A stretch of DNA of 64,000 bases from NCBI GenBank assembly GCA_023630215.1, contig JALPRQ010000002.1:399286-463285 (forward strand), given 5' to 3'. The notes under the pieces are model-generated. The model had not been told where the DNA came from. It did no database searches and saw only the letters and a list, made by a program, of their open reading frames with translations. Every line of letters starts with the position of its first letter. Position 1 is the first letter of the stretch. Source of the DNA: Rhodobacteraceae bacterium NBU2976. Its GTDB lineage: Bacteria; Pseudomonadota; Alphaproteobacteria; Rhodobacterales; Rhodobacteraceae. Below are positions 34,541 to 43,670 of this stretch, one piece after another. The position numbers and the translations under genes were made by a program.

Positions 34541-34960
34541 ATGAACTACTGGCTTTTCAAATCAGAACCCTCCACCTGGGGTTGGGATGATCAGGTTGCC
34601 AAAGGGGACGCGGGCGAGGAATGGGACGGTGTGCGCAACTATCAGGCACGCAACAACATGCGCGCAATGAAGCTTGGTGATCTGGGGTTTTTCTATCATT
34701 CCGTTGATGAAAAGCGGGTGGTTGGCGTTGTTGAAGTGATCGCCGAAATTCATCCCGACAGCACCACCGATGACCCACGGTGGGAATGCGTCGATATCAA
34801 AGCAGTGGGACCGTTTCCAACACCAGTCACGTTGGATATGTGCAAGAATACACCTGAATTGGCGGACATGGTGCTGGTCAATAATACCCGCCTCTCTGTG
34901 CAGCCGGTGACCAAGGCCGAATGGGACTGTGTCTGTCGGATGGGCGGCTATACCGGTTAG
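34541..34960 (+). CDS. EVE-domain protein
   Basis: A 139-residue protein made of one EVE domain (PUA-like fold). The family marks are MNYWLFKSEPSTWGWDDQV, WDGVRNYQARNNMRAMKLGD, FFYHSVDEKRVVGVVEV and the end VTKAEWDCVCRMGG. EVE domains form an aromatic cage that can bind modified bases in DNA or RNA. ATG 34541 has AGGAG six bases upstream; the GTG one codon earlier is less well placed. It is the third gene of the tsaD-gpsA unit. Confidence 0.93.
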   Translation: MNYWLFKSEPSTWGWDDQVAKGDAGEEWDGVRNYQARNNMRAMKLGDLGFFYHSVDEKRVVGVVEVIAEIHPDSTTDDPRWECVDIKAVGPFPTPVTLDMCKNTPELADMVLVNNTRLSVQPVTKAEWDCVCRMGGYTG

Positions 34961-35046
34961 AACCTATGCAGCTTACCGGCTATGATAATTTTCTATCCTG
35001 TCGAGGCACAGTTTGCTAAGCTTTGCGCGCAAACTGGGAGGTGCAT

Positions 35047-35436
35047 ATGCAGTATATTGCAGTTTTCGCCGCGGCAGCCGCCGCTTACGCATTCGGGGCG
35101 GTATGGTACATGCTGATGGCAAAGCCATGGATGGCCGCAGCTGGCCTGACAACCGAAGATGTTCAGCGGCGCGATCCAATGCCATTCATCATAAGCGGAA
35201 TTTCCGTGATTATCGTTGCCGGGATGATGCGCCATGTGTTCGCGCAAGCCGGGATCATGGGATTGGCTGATGGGCTGGTTGCCGGTCTTGGCATCGGATT
35301 GTTCATGGCAACACCTTGGGTGGTGACCAATTACGCCTTCGCGGGACGACCAAAAGCGTTGGCGCTGATCGACGGAACCTATTCAACAGTTGGTTGCTTG
35401 ATCATGGGTGTCATCCTGGGCCTGTTCAACGCCTGA
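35047..35436 (+). CDS. DUF1761 inner-membrane protein
   Basis: A 129-residue protein with four hydrophobic helices. It starts MQYIAVFAAAAAAYAFGAVW and contains WYMLMAKPWMAAAGL, TPWVVTNYAFAGRP and the ending ALIDGTYSTVGCLIMGVILG, a layout typical of DUF1761. ATG 35047 follows GGGAGGTG. Function unknown. It stands alone between the EVE gene and the TRAP genes. Confidence 0.85.
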   Translation: MQYIAVFAAAAAAYAFGAVWYMLMAKPWMAAAGLTTEDVQRRDPMPFIISGISVIIVAGMMRHVFAQAGIMGLADGLVAGLGIGLFMATPWVVTNYAFAGRPKALALIDGTYSTVGCLIMGVILGLFNA

Positions 35437-35522
35437 TCTGTTGACGGGCGGCGACCAAGTTTTCCCTATCATTTCCCCGTTTTTCCCGCAATAAAGCGCA
35501 AGAATCGCAAGGGGGAAACGAC

Positions 35523-36122
35523 GTGACCAATCACGCGGGTATTGCGCCGGACTGGGAACAGGCGATCGGCAGGATATTAGGGCGTGCTGCACGGTTTGGT
35601 GCGATTGTTGCGGGCGCCCTGTTGTTTGGAGTTGCGGTGCTTAGCGTGGTCTCGATCATTGGACGTGCGCTTATTCCGATTGGTCTGGCCCCCATACCTG
35701 GCATCTATGAACTGGTCGAGCTGGCCTGCGGTATCGCCGTTTTCCTGTTTCTTCCTTGGTGTCAATTGCATCGCGGACAAGTGTCGGTGGACTTTGTCGT
35801 GAACCGCCTACCGCTTCGGTTCAAATTGTTCATGGGTGTTGTGGGGGACCTGTTGCTTGCGATTGGCGCGGTCATTATTGCCGTGCAGCTCTGGAAAGGG
35901 TTTGGCGAACGATTTCCCTATGGATCGGACACGGTTCGACAGATTTTAGGGTTGGGTGAACCGCCGTTCTTCGTCGAAACAACCTTTGTCCTTGCTTGGC
36001 CAAAGTGGATTGGGTTTGCCGCCGCATCCGTTGGGGCATTCTTCTTTGCCGTTGTGTGCATTTACTCGGTCTGGCGGGCGGTAAACTGGACATTAACAGG
36101 TGCCGAGGTCTTGCCGGAATGA
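35523..36122 (+). CDS. TRAP transporter small permease (DctQ type)
   Basis: A 199-residue inner-membrane protein with four helices (about 18-42, 55-76, 98-120, 160-182), the size and topology of the TRAP Q subunit. ELACGIAVFLFLPWCQLHRG and VDFVVNRLP fit the family. The GTG at 35523 has GGGGGAAA upstream. The large-permease gene starts within its stop codon. No substrate-binding P subunit is encoded nearby, so the substrate cannot be inferred. Confidence 0.9.
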   Translation: MTNHAGIAPDWEQAIGRILGRAARFGAIVAGALLFGVAVLSVVSIIGRALIPIGLAPIPGIYELVELACGIAVFLFLPWCQLHRGQVSVDFVVNRLPLRFKLFMGVVGDLLLAIGAVIIAVQLWKGFGERFPYGSDTVRQILGLGEPPFFVETTFVLAWPKWIGFAAASVGAFFFAVVCIYSVWRAVNWTLTGAEVLPE

Positions 36123-37441
36123 CGGGGCTAGAACTTTCGATCTTGGCGTTTCTGTTCATGCTGCTTGGCATATTCCTGCGCGTGCCGATCTCGATTTCCA
36201 TGGTGGTCACGGGATTTATCGGAACCTGGATCGTGCGGGGCACGCCCATGCCGGTCCTGCATCAGCTAAAGTCCCTGACGTTCGAGACCTTTTCCGATTA
36301 CAATCTGTCGGTTCTGCCGCTGTTCCTGCTGATGGGTCAGTTTGCGACGCACTCGGGGATGTCGCGTGACCTGTTTCGCGCCGCAGCCGACTGGATCGGG
36401 CATTTGCGTGGGGGCATGGCCGTCGCTGCGGTTACGTCTTGTGCCGGATTTGGCGCGGTGTGCGGGTCCTCGTTGGCAACCGCATCCACGATGGGACAGG
36501 TTGCCCTGCCCGAATTGCGACGTCACGGATATTCCGACCGACTGTCCACGGGCGTTCTGTCAGCGGGCGGAACCTTGGGCATTCTGATCCCCCCTTCGGT
36601 CATATTGGTGATTTATGCGCTGAATACCGAACAGAACATCGCCAAATTGTTCATTGCAGCATTGATCCCCGGTATAATGGCGGCGATCGGCTACGCGCTG
36701 GTCGTTTTTGTGATTGCTTGGCTTTATCCGGAAATGGCGCCCGCTGGCCCCAAGGTTCCGTTGCGTGCTCGCACACAAAATCTGCTGCGGGTCTGGCCGG
36801 TGGTGTTGATCTTTCTGGTGGTCATCGGGGGTATCTACAAGGGAATATTCACGCCAACAGAAGGGGCCGCCGTTGGCGCGGTGGCAACCGCCGCACTGGG
36901 GTGGTTCAGTGGTAATCTGACCCGCAAGGGGTTTGTTGACAGCTTCCTAAGCACAGCGGTTTCGACCGGCATGATCTATTTCATTCTGTTGGGCGCAAAA
37001 TTGTTCACCGCATTCATGGCCACAACCCAAACCCCACAGGCGTTGGCGACCTGGGTTGGGACACTGGATATTGCGCCGATGTGGATTATCGTGGTGATGT
37101 TGCTGTTGTATCTGGCATTCGGTTGTATCATGGATTCACTATCTATGATCCTTCTGACGATCCCGATTTTCTTCCCGATTGTCTCCGCGCTTGATCTGGG
37201 GATGACGCCCGAAGACACCGCCATCTGGTTTGGTATTTTGGCACTGATTGTGGTGGAACTGGGCCTGATAACACCTCCCGTGGGGATGAACCTGTTTATC
37301 ATTTCGTCCATCGCCAAAGACGTACCCGCAACGGAAACCTATATTGGCGTTGCGCCGTTCATTCTTGCCGAAATTGTGCGGGTAGGACTTTTGCTTGCGT
37401 TCCCGTCAATTACCCTCTGGCTCGTGCATTTGGCCTTCTGA
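36119..37441 (+). CDS. TRAP transporter large permease (DctM type)
   Basis: A 440-residue inner-membrane protein with about twelve helices, the sodium-coupled M subunit of a TRAP transporter. Diagnostic segments are SVLPLFLLMGQFATHSGMSR, CAGFGAVCGSSLATASTMG, SAGGTLGILIPPSVILVIYA and VELGLITPPVGMNLFII. It overlaps the small-permease gene by four bases. No DctP-type binding protein is present on either side. Confidence 0.95.
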   Translation: MTGLELSILAFLFMLLGIFLRVPISISMVVTGFIGTWIVRGTPMPVLHQLKSLTFETFSDYNLSVLPLFLLMGQFATHSGMSRDLFRAAADWIGHLRGGMAVAAVTSCAGFGAVCGSSLATASTMGQVALPELRRHGYSDRLSTGVLSAGGTLGILIPPSVILVIYALNTEQNIAKLFIAALIPGIMAAIGYALVVFVIAWLYPEMAPAGPKVPLRARTQNLLRVWPVVLIFLVVIGGIYKGIFTPTEGAAVGAVATAALGWFSGNLTRKGFVDSFLSTAVSTGMIYFILLGAKLFTAFMATTQTPQALATWVGTLDIAPMWIIVVMLLLYLAFGCIMDSLSMILLTIPIFFPIVSALDLGMTPEDTAIWFGILALIVVELGLITPPVGMNLFIISSIAKDVPATETYIGVAPFILAEIVRVGLLLAFPSITLWLVHLAF

Positions 37442-37779
37442 CGGGTAAAATTATACTGGGAGGGTCGCCCCGACAAAGAAGCGTGCTTCTGCGCATGAAC
37501 CTGAGATTTCACCGCTTGGAAATATTCCACCATCAGTGGACATAACATTGAACCGTAGAGCTTATCTTTAGCCAGTTTCCTGCCGATGAGCTAAAAGGCT
37601 TGGCTTGCAAGTGTTCCCCATGGGTTCAAGTCATTTGTCACCAAAATATGCTTTTAATGCCGTTGAATAAAGCAAGACTACGGTTACGCTGAGTCAGAAT
37701 CAGGATGGGCTTGACGCATGTCAATGTCACCTCCGGGTTGAGCCAATAATCATTGTTCAATAAGGAAGGGAGACATTAT
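37442..37779. other. Intergenic region upstream of ppk2
   Basis: About 340 bases without a credible gene. The only recognisable element is the FnrL-type box at 37711-37724. The region should also hold the end of the TRAP transcript, but I see no strong terminator. Confidence 0.6.
37711..37724. promoter_or_regulatory. FnrL/FNR-type binding site upstream of ppk2
   Basis: TTGACGCATGTCAA is a perfect palindrome matching TTGA-N6-TCAA, 55 bases before the ppk2 ATG. The distance would allow activation of a promoter starting about 20-30 bases downstream of the box. Confidence 0.65.
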
Positions 37780-38676
37780 ATGCCGGTTGAGACATCCGCT
37801 GACACCATTTCACTCGAGGACATGAACCTGCCCAACGATTCCCCACATGCCCGCTTCGAGCAAGCCATCTATCCCTATAAGGAAAAGATGAAGCGCGCCG
37901 ATTATGAAAACATGAAAGCAGCCCTTCAGGTGGAATTGCTGAAAGTGCAGGCGTGGGTGCAGGATGCGAACGAGAAGATCGTTATTTTGTTCGAGGGGCG
38001 TGACGCCGCCGGTAAGGGGGGGACGATCAAACGGTTCACGGAACATCTGAACCCACGTGGTGCGCGGGTGGTTGCTTTGAACAAGCCGACGGATCGCGAA
38101 AAAACACAATGGTTCTTTCAGCGCTATATCCAGCATCTTCCTGCGGGTGGCGAGATCGTCTTCTTCGACCGGTCATGGTATAATCGGGCAGGTGTCGAAC
38201 GGGTGATGGGGTTCTGTTCGCCTGCCGAATACTTGGAATTCATGCGTCAAACACCTGAATTGGAACGCATGATAACCCGTTCCGGTGTGCGCCTTTTCAA
38301 ATACTGGTTTTCCGTCACGCGCGAGGAACAACGCCAACGTTTCGAAGCGCGTGAACATGATCCATTGAAGCAATGGAAACTGTCGCCAATCGACCGCGCC
38401 AGTCTGGACAAATGGGAAGATTATACCGAAGCAAAAGAGGCGATGTTCTTCTATACGGATACGGCTGACGCACCCTGGACGATTGTCAAATCAAACGACA
38501 AGAAACGCGCACGTATCAACACTATGATGCATTTCCTGAACACTCTGCCCTATCCCGGCAAAGATACGAAACTGGTAACCGCACCAGATCCATTGATCGT
38601 GGGGAATGCGCGTCATGTCATCGGTCATGATGAACATATTCTGGGAAAATCACTGCATCCCAATACGCGCAGATAA
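37780..38676 (+). CDS. ppk2: Polyphosphate kinase 2 family protein
   Basis: A 298-residue single-domain PPK2, transferring phosphate between polyphosphate and nucleotides. Walker A is GRDAAGKGGT (73-82). FFDRSWYNRAGVERVMGFC supplies the Walker B Asp and lid arginines, and EEQRQRFEAREHDPLKQWKL is also typical. ATG 37780 has GAAGGGAG upstream. Direction (NTP synthesis or polyP synthesis) and nucleotide preference cannot be told. An FnrL-type box upstream suggests oxygen-linked control. Confidence 0.94.
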   Translation: MPVETSADTISLEDMNLPNDSPHARFEQAIYPYKEKMKRADYENMKAALQVELLKVQAWVQDANEKIVILFEGRDAAGKGGTIKRFTEHLNPRGARVVALNKPTDREKTQWFFQRYIQHLPAGGEIVFFDRSWYNRAGVERVMGFCSPAEYLEFMRQTPELERMITRSGVRLFKYWFSVTREEQRQRFEAREHDPLKQWKLSPIDRASLDKWEDYTEAKEAMFFYTDTADAPWTIVKSNDKKRARINTMMHFLNTLPYPGKDTKLVTAPDPLIVGNARHVIGHDEHILGKSLHPNTRR

Positions 38677-38680
38677 GAAA

Positions 38681-38702
38681 AAGGCGCACTTTCGTGCGCC
38701 TT
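38681..38702. terminator. Intrinsic terminator between convergent ppk2 and barrel genes
   Basis: A 9-base-pair stem AAGGCGCAC/GTGCGCCTT with a TTTC loop, flanked by A- and T-rich sequence on both sides, so it can work in both directions. Confidence 0.85.
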
Positions 38703-38720
38703 CTATTTTCTTGCTTCGGA

Positions 38721-39647
38721 TTAATAGAGCGTCGGACCGCTGAAGAATTGGTCGCTGGTCGAACCAAAGTTCCACCGCAGGCCGATTTCATATTTCAGCA
38801 CGTCTTCGCTACCCGGTCCGCTGGTCGGCGTAATCTGTGTCGTGCTGACCTTGGCGTAAAGTGTCATGTCGCTGCCACCCAGAACGTTGACCGGCATGTC
38901 ATAATCGACACCCAGCCCATAACCAAACATGTTCAGACCATCGCTATCAACTCGTATCTGACCCCCATGGACATATCCACGAAGCGACAGATTGCTGTTG
39001 AACGCATATTCAGCACCAACCGAGTAAGTCAGCAGCTTGAATGTTCCCCCGCTGACGTCGATATTATAGCCGTTTACACCAGCATCTAGCGTCAGGCTGG
39101 AGTTAAGCGCATAGGCAACGTCCAGACCATAAGCCAGCACCGTCGCATCGGTTGATCCCAGATCATCACCGCCAAATTTACCTGTTCCGGCATAGGCTTC
39201 GATATCCAGCCCGCCCAATGACGTCATGACTTCAGCACCATACATCAGATTGAATATGTCCGGATCAATCGAAAGCGAAGGTCCACCAAAATCAAGAACA
39301 ATCTGTTCCAGCAACATATCACTGACAAACACACCGAACTTGGTCGTGCCATTCAGTTGATAATAGCCATGGAATTCGAAGCTTACTGTGTCCAAGGTGA
39401 AGCTTGACCCACCTTCTGACAGGCCGAACCGATTATACCCAACACCGTATTGAATGCCAATATTCGGCGTGAAGTTATAGGCACCATTGGTTCCGAAATA
39501 CAAAAGACTGACATTACTTGGCAAGATATCCGAAGAATAATTGCTGTAAGACAAAATAACTTCTGATCCCTGGTCACCTGCGGTTTGCGCAACAGATGTT
39601 GTTGCAAGGGCGGTGCTAACTGCAGCCGCTACTAGTACGGATTTCAT
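38721..39647 (-). CDS. Outer-membrane beta-barrel protein
   Basis: A 308-residue exported protein with a signal peptide (MKSVLVAAAVSTALATTSVA). The mature chain is a run of amphipathic strands rich in Gly, Tyr, Asn and Ser (GYNRFGLSEGGSSFTLDT, VGAEYAFNSNLSLRGYVHGG, YEIGLRWNFG), typical of porin-like barrels of 12-16 strands. It ends PTLY, with a terminal aromatic residue as expected for recognition by the BAM complex. The substrate is unknown. Confidence 0.75.
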   Translation of the reverse strand: MKSVLVAAAVSTALATTSVAQTAGDQGSEVILSYSNYSSDILPSNVSLLYFGTNGAYNFTPNIGIQYGVGYNRFGLSEGGSSFTLDTVSFEFHGYYQLNGTTKFGVFVSDMLLEQIVLDFGGPSLSIDPDIFNLMYGAEVMTSLGGLDIEAYAGTGKFGGDDLGSTDATVLAYGLDVAYALNSSLTLDAGVNGYNIDVSGGTFKLLTYSVGAEYAFNSNLSLRGYVHGGQIRVDSDGLNMFGYGLGVDYDMPVNVLGGSDMTLYAKVSTTQITPTSGPGSEDVLKYEIGLRWNFGSTSDQFFSGPTLY

Positions 39648-39789
39648 GTTCTACCCCTCGTAGTTACATACCGCGCCATATTGCCATAAACGCGGGTACT
39701 AAGCGAGGTGCCCTTAAATATATGCACCTTGCTGTGTTGAACGGGCAACAAACTGGGCCGATCTATCGTGATCCGTGCCGAATTATCAC

Positions 39790-40078
39790 ATTAGTCGCAG
39801 TATTTCTTCGTGTGTAACGAACCTTCGGGCTTGGATTCCTTTGCCTAGAACTGTTTGTTCGGCTTGGCATCTGTCATCGCGAGATATGGTAGCACGACTT
39901 TTTCGTCCGGATGTCTGGGCACAAGATAAACCTTCTTGCATGACAAATGCCGAATGGGTGACGGATCGGATTGCCAAGATGCAACAAGCGGCCCTCGGAC
40001 AACGGGATCGGACGATTGCCAATTGGCAATTCGGTTAAATCGACCGATCCTTGATGTTTGCAGAATGATGGTTCGTCA
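39790..40078 (-). pseudogene. Decayed partial duplicate of the ahcY 3' end
   Basis: This stretch aligns with the 3' third of the intact ahcY gene (about 40548-40900) in the same orientation. Shared protein text is VDLTELPIGNRPIPLSEGRLLHLGN here against [20 protein letters not shown] in AhcY. The alignment starts at the ahcY stop region (TTAGT at 39790), has an internal deletion of about 65 bases and several frame breaks, and ends at the 3' end of the DUF922 gene. It has no start and cannot encode an enzyme. Confidence 0.8.
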
Positions 40079-40546
40079 GCGTGGCAGATCCACACCTTCC
40101 AGATAGCCGTTCTGTGTTTCCCGGTCCAACACCCGGTCTTGTTCGGCCCATTTGTCGATAATGTCATGCGCGCGGCGGCAATTGGCTGCCTCGATCTCTT
40201 CAGCAGCGTTTAGCCCGTGTTCTGCATGGCGATTTTCATGGGCCGTCAGGGCGACTATCATCTCGTCCCATTCGGCCAGAAACGAGTCTGGAAGCTGTCC
40301 GCGATTGATCAGGCGGGGGAGGGTTATGTCAATCTCGACAGATACCTGACATTTTCCCGTCCATCGGACATACCAGTTTGTATAGGCCCAATACCCGTTC
40401 GGCCCTTTTTCCCGCAATTCCTGACGAATATCAGCGGCAGAGGTGCCGCTGACATTATAGTAGACTGTGTTCGACGTCACCCGGGGCTTGGCATCCGCAG
40501 CTCCCGCAAAAAACAGTATCCCAGCGATCAGGACAGCGCGGAACAT
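40076..40546 (-). CDS. DUF922 secreted putative zinc protease
   Basis: A 156-residue exported protein with a signal peptide (MFRAVLIAGILFFAGAADA). The DUF922 core is VTSNTVYYNVSGTSAADIRQ, then VRWTGKCQVSVEIDITLPRL and ALTAHENRHAEHGLNAAEEI. The HENRH matches the HExxH zinc-protease motif, but proteolysis has not been shown for this family. It lies one base after the ahcY stop and its own 3' end meets the ahcY relic, so the relic duplication flanks it. Confidence 0.88.
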   Translation of the reverse strand: MFRAVLIAGILFFAGAADAKPRVTSNTVYYNVSGTSAADIRQELREKGPNGYWAYTNWYVRWTGKCQVSVEIDITLPRLINRGQLPDSFLAEWDEMIVALTAHENRHAEHGLNAAEEIEAANCRRAHDIIDKWAEQDRVLDRETQNGYLEGVDLPR

Positions 40547-40547
40547 T

Positions 40548-41936
40548 TTAGTAGCGATAATGTTCCGGCTTAAACGGACCCTCGGGCGTTACGCCGATAT
40601 AGGATGCCTGTTCCGAAGACAGTTGGGTCAGCTTCGCGCCAATCTTGGCAAGATGCAGTGCGGCAACTTTTTCGTCCAGATGTTTGGGCAGAATATAGAC
40701 CTTGTTTTCATATTGGTCGCCCTTGGTCCACAGCTCGATCTGTGCCAGTACCTGATTGGTGAAACTGGCAGACATCACGAAAGACGGGTGCCCGGTCGCG
40801 TTACCAAGGTTCAACAAACGGCCCTCGGACAACAGGATCAGACGATTGCCATTTGGCAATTCGATCATATCGACCTGATCTTTGATGTTGGTCCATTTAT
40901 GGTTTTTCAGTGCTGCCACCTGAATCTCATTGTCGAAATGACCGATATTCCCGACAATCGCCATGTCTTTCATGCGGCGCATATGCTCCAACCGAATGAC
41001 GTCCTTGTTGCCGGTTGTGGTGATGAAGATATCGGCGCTGTCCACGGCATCTTCCAGTGTAACGACTTCGAACCCGTCCATGGCGGCTTGCAGCGCACAG
41101 ATCGGATCAACCTCGGTCACTTTTACCCGCGCCCCTGCACCGCGCAGCGATGCGGCAGAACCTTTCCCAACATCGCCATATCCGCAAACAACGGCAACTT
41201 TGCCGGCCATCATCGTATCGGTTGCGCGTCGGATGCCGTCAACCAGCGATTCCTTGCAGCCATATTTATTGTCAAATTTGGACTTGGTGACAGAGTCGTT
41301 GACGTTAATCGCCGGAAAGGGCAGCTGCCCTTTCTCGACCAGTTGATACAGCCGATGCACCCCTGTGGTCGTTTCTTCGGATACGCCTTTGATCTGCGCG
41401 CGCATCTTTGTGAACCAACCAGGAGACTGTTTCATACGGGTCGCGATCTGGGCCTTGATCACCACTTCTTCGTCCGAGCCCGGCACCGGAATAATATCTT
41501 CGCCGGCTTCGGCGCGCGCGCCCAGCAGGATATACAAGGTCGCGTCCCCGCCATCATCGAGGATCATGTTCGGTCCCTCGTCGAACTGGAAAGATTTATC
41601 GAGATAATCCCAATGTTCTTCTAGGGACTGCCCCTTGACGGCAAACACCGGGATACCTGCTGCGGCAATCGCCGCTGCGGCGTGATCCTGGGTCGAAAAA
41701 ATATTGCAGGATGCCCAGCGCACATCTGCGCCCAGTTTGACCAATGTCTCGATCAATACAGCGGTCTGAATGGTCATGTGCAGCGAGCCCACGATGCGCG
41801 CGCCTTTCAGGGGTTGTGACGCCCCGTATTCTTCGCGAAGCGCCATCAGGCCAGGCATTTCAGTTTCAGCAATGTCCAGTTCTTTCCGGCCAAAATCGGC
41901 AAGGGCAATATCTTTGACAATATAATCTGCAGACAT
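40548..41936 (-). CDS. ahcY: S-adenosylhomocysteine hydrolase
   Basis: Splits S-adenosylhomocysteine to adenosine and homocysteine, keeping methyltransferases active. The 462-residue protein starts [20 protein letters not shown] (AAGGAGC upstream) and has [15 protein letters not shown], the NAD-binding [31 protein letters not shown] and the C-terminal KPEHYRY, which completes the NAD site of the neighbouring subunit. An open frame eight codons longer is not preferred. A decayed copy of its 3' third lies 0.5 kb downstream. Confidence 0.97.
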   Translation of the reverse strand: MSADYIVKDIALADFGRKELDIAETEMPGLMALREEYGASQPLKGARIVGSLHMTIQTAVLIETLVKLGADVRWASCNIFSTQDHAAAAIAAAGIPVFAVKGQSLEEHWDYLDKSFQFDEGPNMILDDGGDATLYILLGARAEAGEDIIPVPGSDEEVVIKAQIATRMKQSPGWFTKMRAQIKGVSEETTTGVHRLYQLVEKGQLPFPAINVNDSVTKSKFDNKYGCKESLVDGIRRATDTMMAGKVAVVCGYGDVGKGSAASLRGAGARVKVTEVDPICALQAAMDGFEVVTLEDAVDSADIFITTTGNKDVIRLEHMRRMKDMAIVGNIGHFDNEIQVAALKNHKWTNIKDQVDMIELPNGNRLILLSEGRLLNLGNATGHPSFVMSASFTNQVLAQIELWTKGDQYENKVYILPKHLDEKVAALHLAKIGAKLTQLSSEQASYIGVTPEGPFKPEHYRY

Positions 41937-42125
41937 TCGCGGGGGCTCCTTTATGGTCACGCTTGGTCAGTTGAGCGCGGCATAGCATTGCAGTGGTAAA
42001 GGCTCAATACATTGTTTTGGTTACGAGGCAGCGCCGAAACCGGATCACCTGTATCTCAAATTCGGACTGGGGTTTGGTGCCTCTCTGCGCTATAGGCTGC
42101 GCGGTGTGATAAGAAAGGATCGGAC

Positions 42126-42719
42126 ATGTCACAAAGAGCCTGGCAACGTATGCTTTCAGGTCGTCGGCTGGACCTGCTTGATCCTTCGCCGTTGGATATT
42201 GAAATCGAAGATATTGCCCATGGGTTGGCTTTTGTCGCACGCTGGAACGGACAGACATTTGGCGAGTTTCCTTATTCCGTGGCTGAACATTCCCTGTTGG
42301 TTGAACGGATATTTGCCAAGCTGAATCCCAAGCTCGACAGCAAATGGTGTTTGGCCGCGCTTTTGCACGATGCCCCTGAATTCGTGATCGGGGACATGAT
42401 TTCACCAGTAAAAGCCGCCGTTGGTCCCGCCTATAAAGCGATGGATGCACGCTTACAGGCCGCGATTCACATTCGGTTTGGGTTGCCTGCAGAATTGCCC
42501 GCCAACATCAAGTCACTGATCAAGCGCGCCGATCGTATTTCTGCCTGGTTGGAAGCACAACAAATTGCCGGCTTCTCGCGCAAGGAAGCCGACAAGCTGT
42601 TTCTAAAACCCACTGAACACTCGCTGCAAACCCTGTCGCTGGACCTGCGCGCACCGATGCAGGTCAAAGCCTCTTTACTGGACAGGCATGCGACATTGAT
42701 GTCTATGCTGACGGCTTGA
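42126..42719 (+). CDS. HD-domain (YfbR-like) phosphohydrolase
   Basis: A 197-residue cytosolic HD protein. The metal motif is H...HD...D: FPYSVAEHSLLVERI, then CLAALLHDAPEFVIGDMISP, and RADRISAWLEAQQ. YfbR-type enzymes remove phosphate from deoxynucleoside 5'-monophosphates; the EFVIGDMISPVK segment fits that group. The ATG at 42126 has AAAGGA upstream. It is monocistronic, between ahcY (divergent) and the thioredoxin gene. Confidence 0.88.
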   Translation: MSQRAWQRMLSGRRLDLLDPSPLDIEIEDIAHGLAFVARWNGQTFGEFPYSVAEHSLLVERIFAKLNPKLDSKWCLAALLHDAPEFVIGDMISPVKAAVGPAYKAMDARLQAAIHIRFGLPAELPANIKSLIKRADRISAWLEAQQIAGFSRKEADKLFLKPTEHSLQTLSLDLRAPMQVKASLLDRHATLMSMLTA

Positions 42720-42774
42720 TCTTGTTGCGTTCTGTTACCACATATTCATAAACCGAGATTTTTGGAGACCCGCC

Positions 42775-43668
42775 ATGGAACTAGGAAACACACCTGCCGA
42801 TCTGATCAAGGATAGCGACGAAGCCCGCTTTATGGACGACGTGATCGAGGCGTCAAAAACGCAACCCGTTATCGTGGATTTCTGGGCACCTTGGTGCGGA
42901 CCATGCCGGACGCTCGGCCCAGCTTTGGAATCCGAGGTGAAGGCCGCGGGTGGCAAAGTGAAAATGGTAAAGATCAACGTTGACGAGAACCAGGGAATCG
43001 CCGCGCAATTGCGTATTCAGTCGATTCCAACAGTCTATGCGTTCTTTGACGGCAAACCTGTTGACGGTTTTATGGGAGCGCAAGGTCCCGCCCAGATCAA
43101 GGAATTTATCAGCAAGCTGTCGGCCATTGGGGGCGAAGATGGCGGACTTGAAGACGCGCTCGATATGGCGGACGAAATGCTGGAAAACGGTGAAACGGTC
43201 GATGCGGCGCAGACATTTGCTGCCATCTTGCAAGAAGATGAAAGCAACTTGCGGGCCTTGTCCGGACTGATCCGAACCCACCTTGCAATGGGTGATGTGG
43301 ATCAGGCAAAAGGGATGTTGGCCCTGATCCCCGACGGCAAGGACAAGGACCCCGCACTGGCATCTGCGCTGGCGCAACTGGAACTGGCAGAAACGACCCG
43401 GGATTCCGGTGAAAGCAGCGAATTGGCCGCCATTGTGGAAGCGGATCCATCCAATTTACAGGCCCGCTTTGATCTGGCAATCGCTTTGATTGCCAAAAAG
43501 GACCACGAGGCTGCGGTGGATCATCTGCTAGAGCTGTTCCGACGTGATCGTGAATGGAATGACGGCGCGGCAAAGGCACAACTCCTGAAGCTGTTTGACT
43601 CGCTTGGGGCCAAAGACCCTGTCGCACAAAAAGGTCGCCGCCGGTTATCCTCGATGATTTTCGCATAG
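42775..43668 (+). CDS. CnoX/YbbN-type thioredoxin with tetratricopeptide tail
   Basis: A 297-residue protein: thioredoxin domain (about 1-120) with FWAPWCGPCRTLGP (C41, C44) and IQSIPTVYAFFDG, then a TPR-like tail (about 130-297) with FDLAIALIAKKDHEAAVDHL. This is the layout of CnoX (YbbN), a holdase that protects proteins against oxidation and works with GroEL. Unlike E. coli CnoX the WCGPC active site is complete, so it may have reductase activity. It begins a run thioredoxin-LonN-Trm112. Confidence 0.93.
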   Translation: MELGNTPADLIKDSDEARFMDDVIEASKTQPVIVDFWAPWCGPCRTLGPALESEVKAAGGKVKMVKINVDENQGIAAQLRIQSIPTVYAFFDGKPVDGFMGAQGPAQIKEFISKLSAIGGEDGGLEDALDMADEMLENGETVDAAQTFAAILQEDESNLRALSGLIRTHLAMGDVDQAKGMLALIPDGKDKDPALASALAQLELAETTRDSGESSELAAIVEADPSNLQARFDLAIALIAKKDHEAAVDHLLELFRRDREWNDGAAKAQLLKLFDSLGAKDPVAQKGRRRLSSMIFA

Positions 43669-43670
43669 AC

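Noticed and set aside
40467..41624. 385-codon plus-strand frame opposite ahcY
   Set aside because: Shadow of ahcY, which has every family motif on the minus strand.
41937..42010. SAH or SAM-type riboswitch upstream of ahcY
   Set aside because: I looked for SAH, SAM-II and SAM/SAH aptamer patterns in the leader and found no convincing pairing or conserved core.
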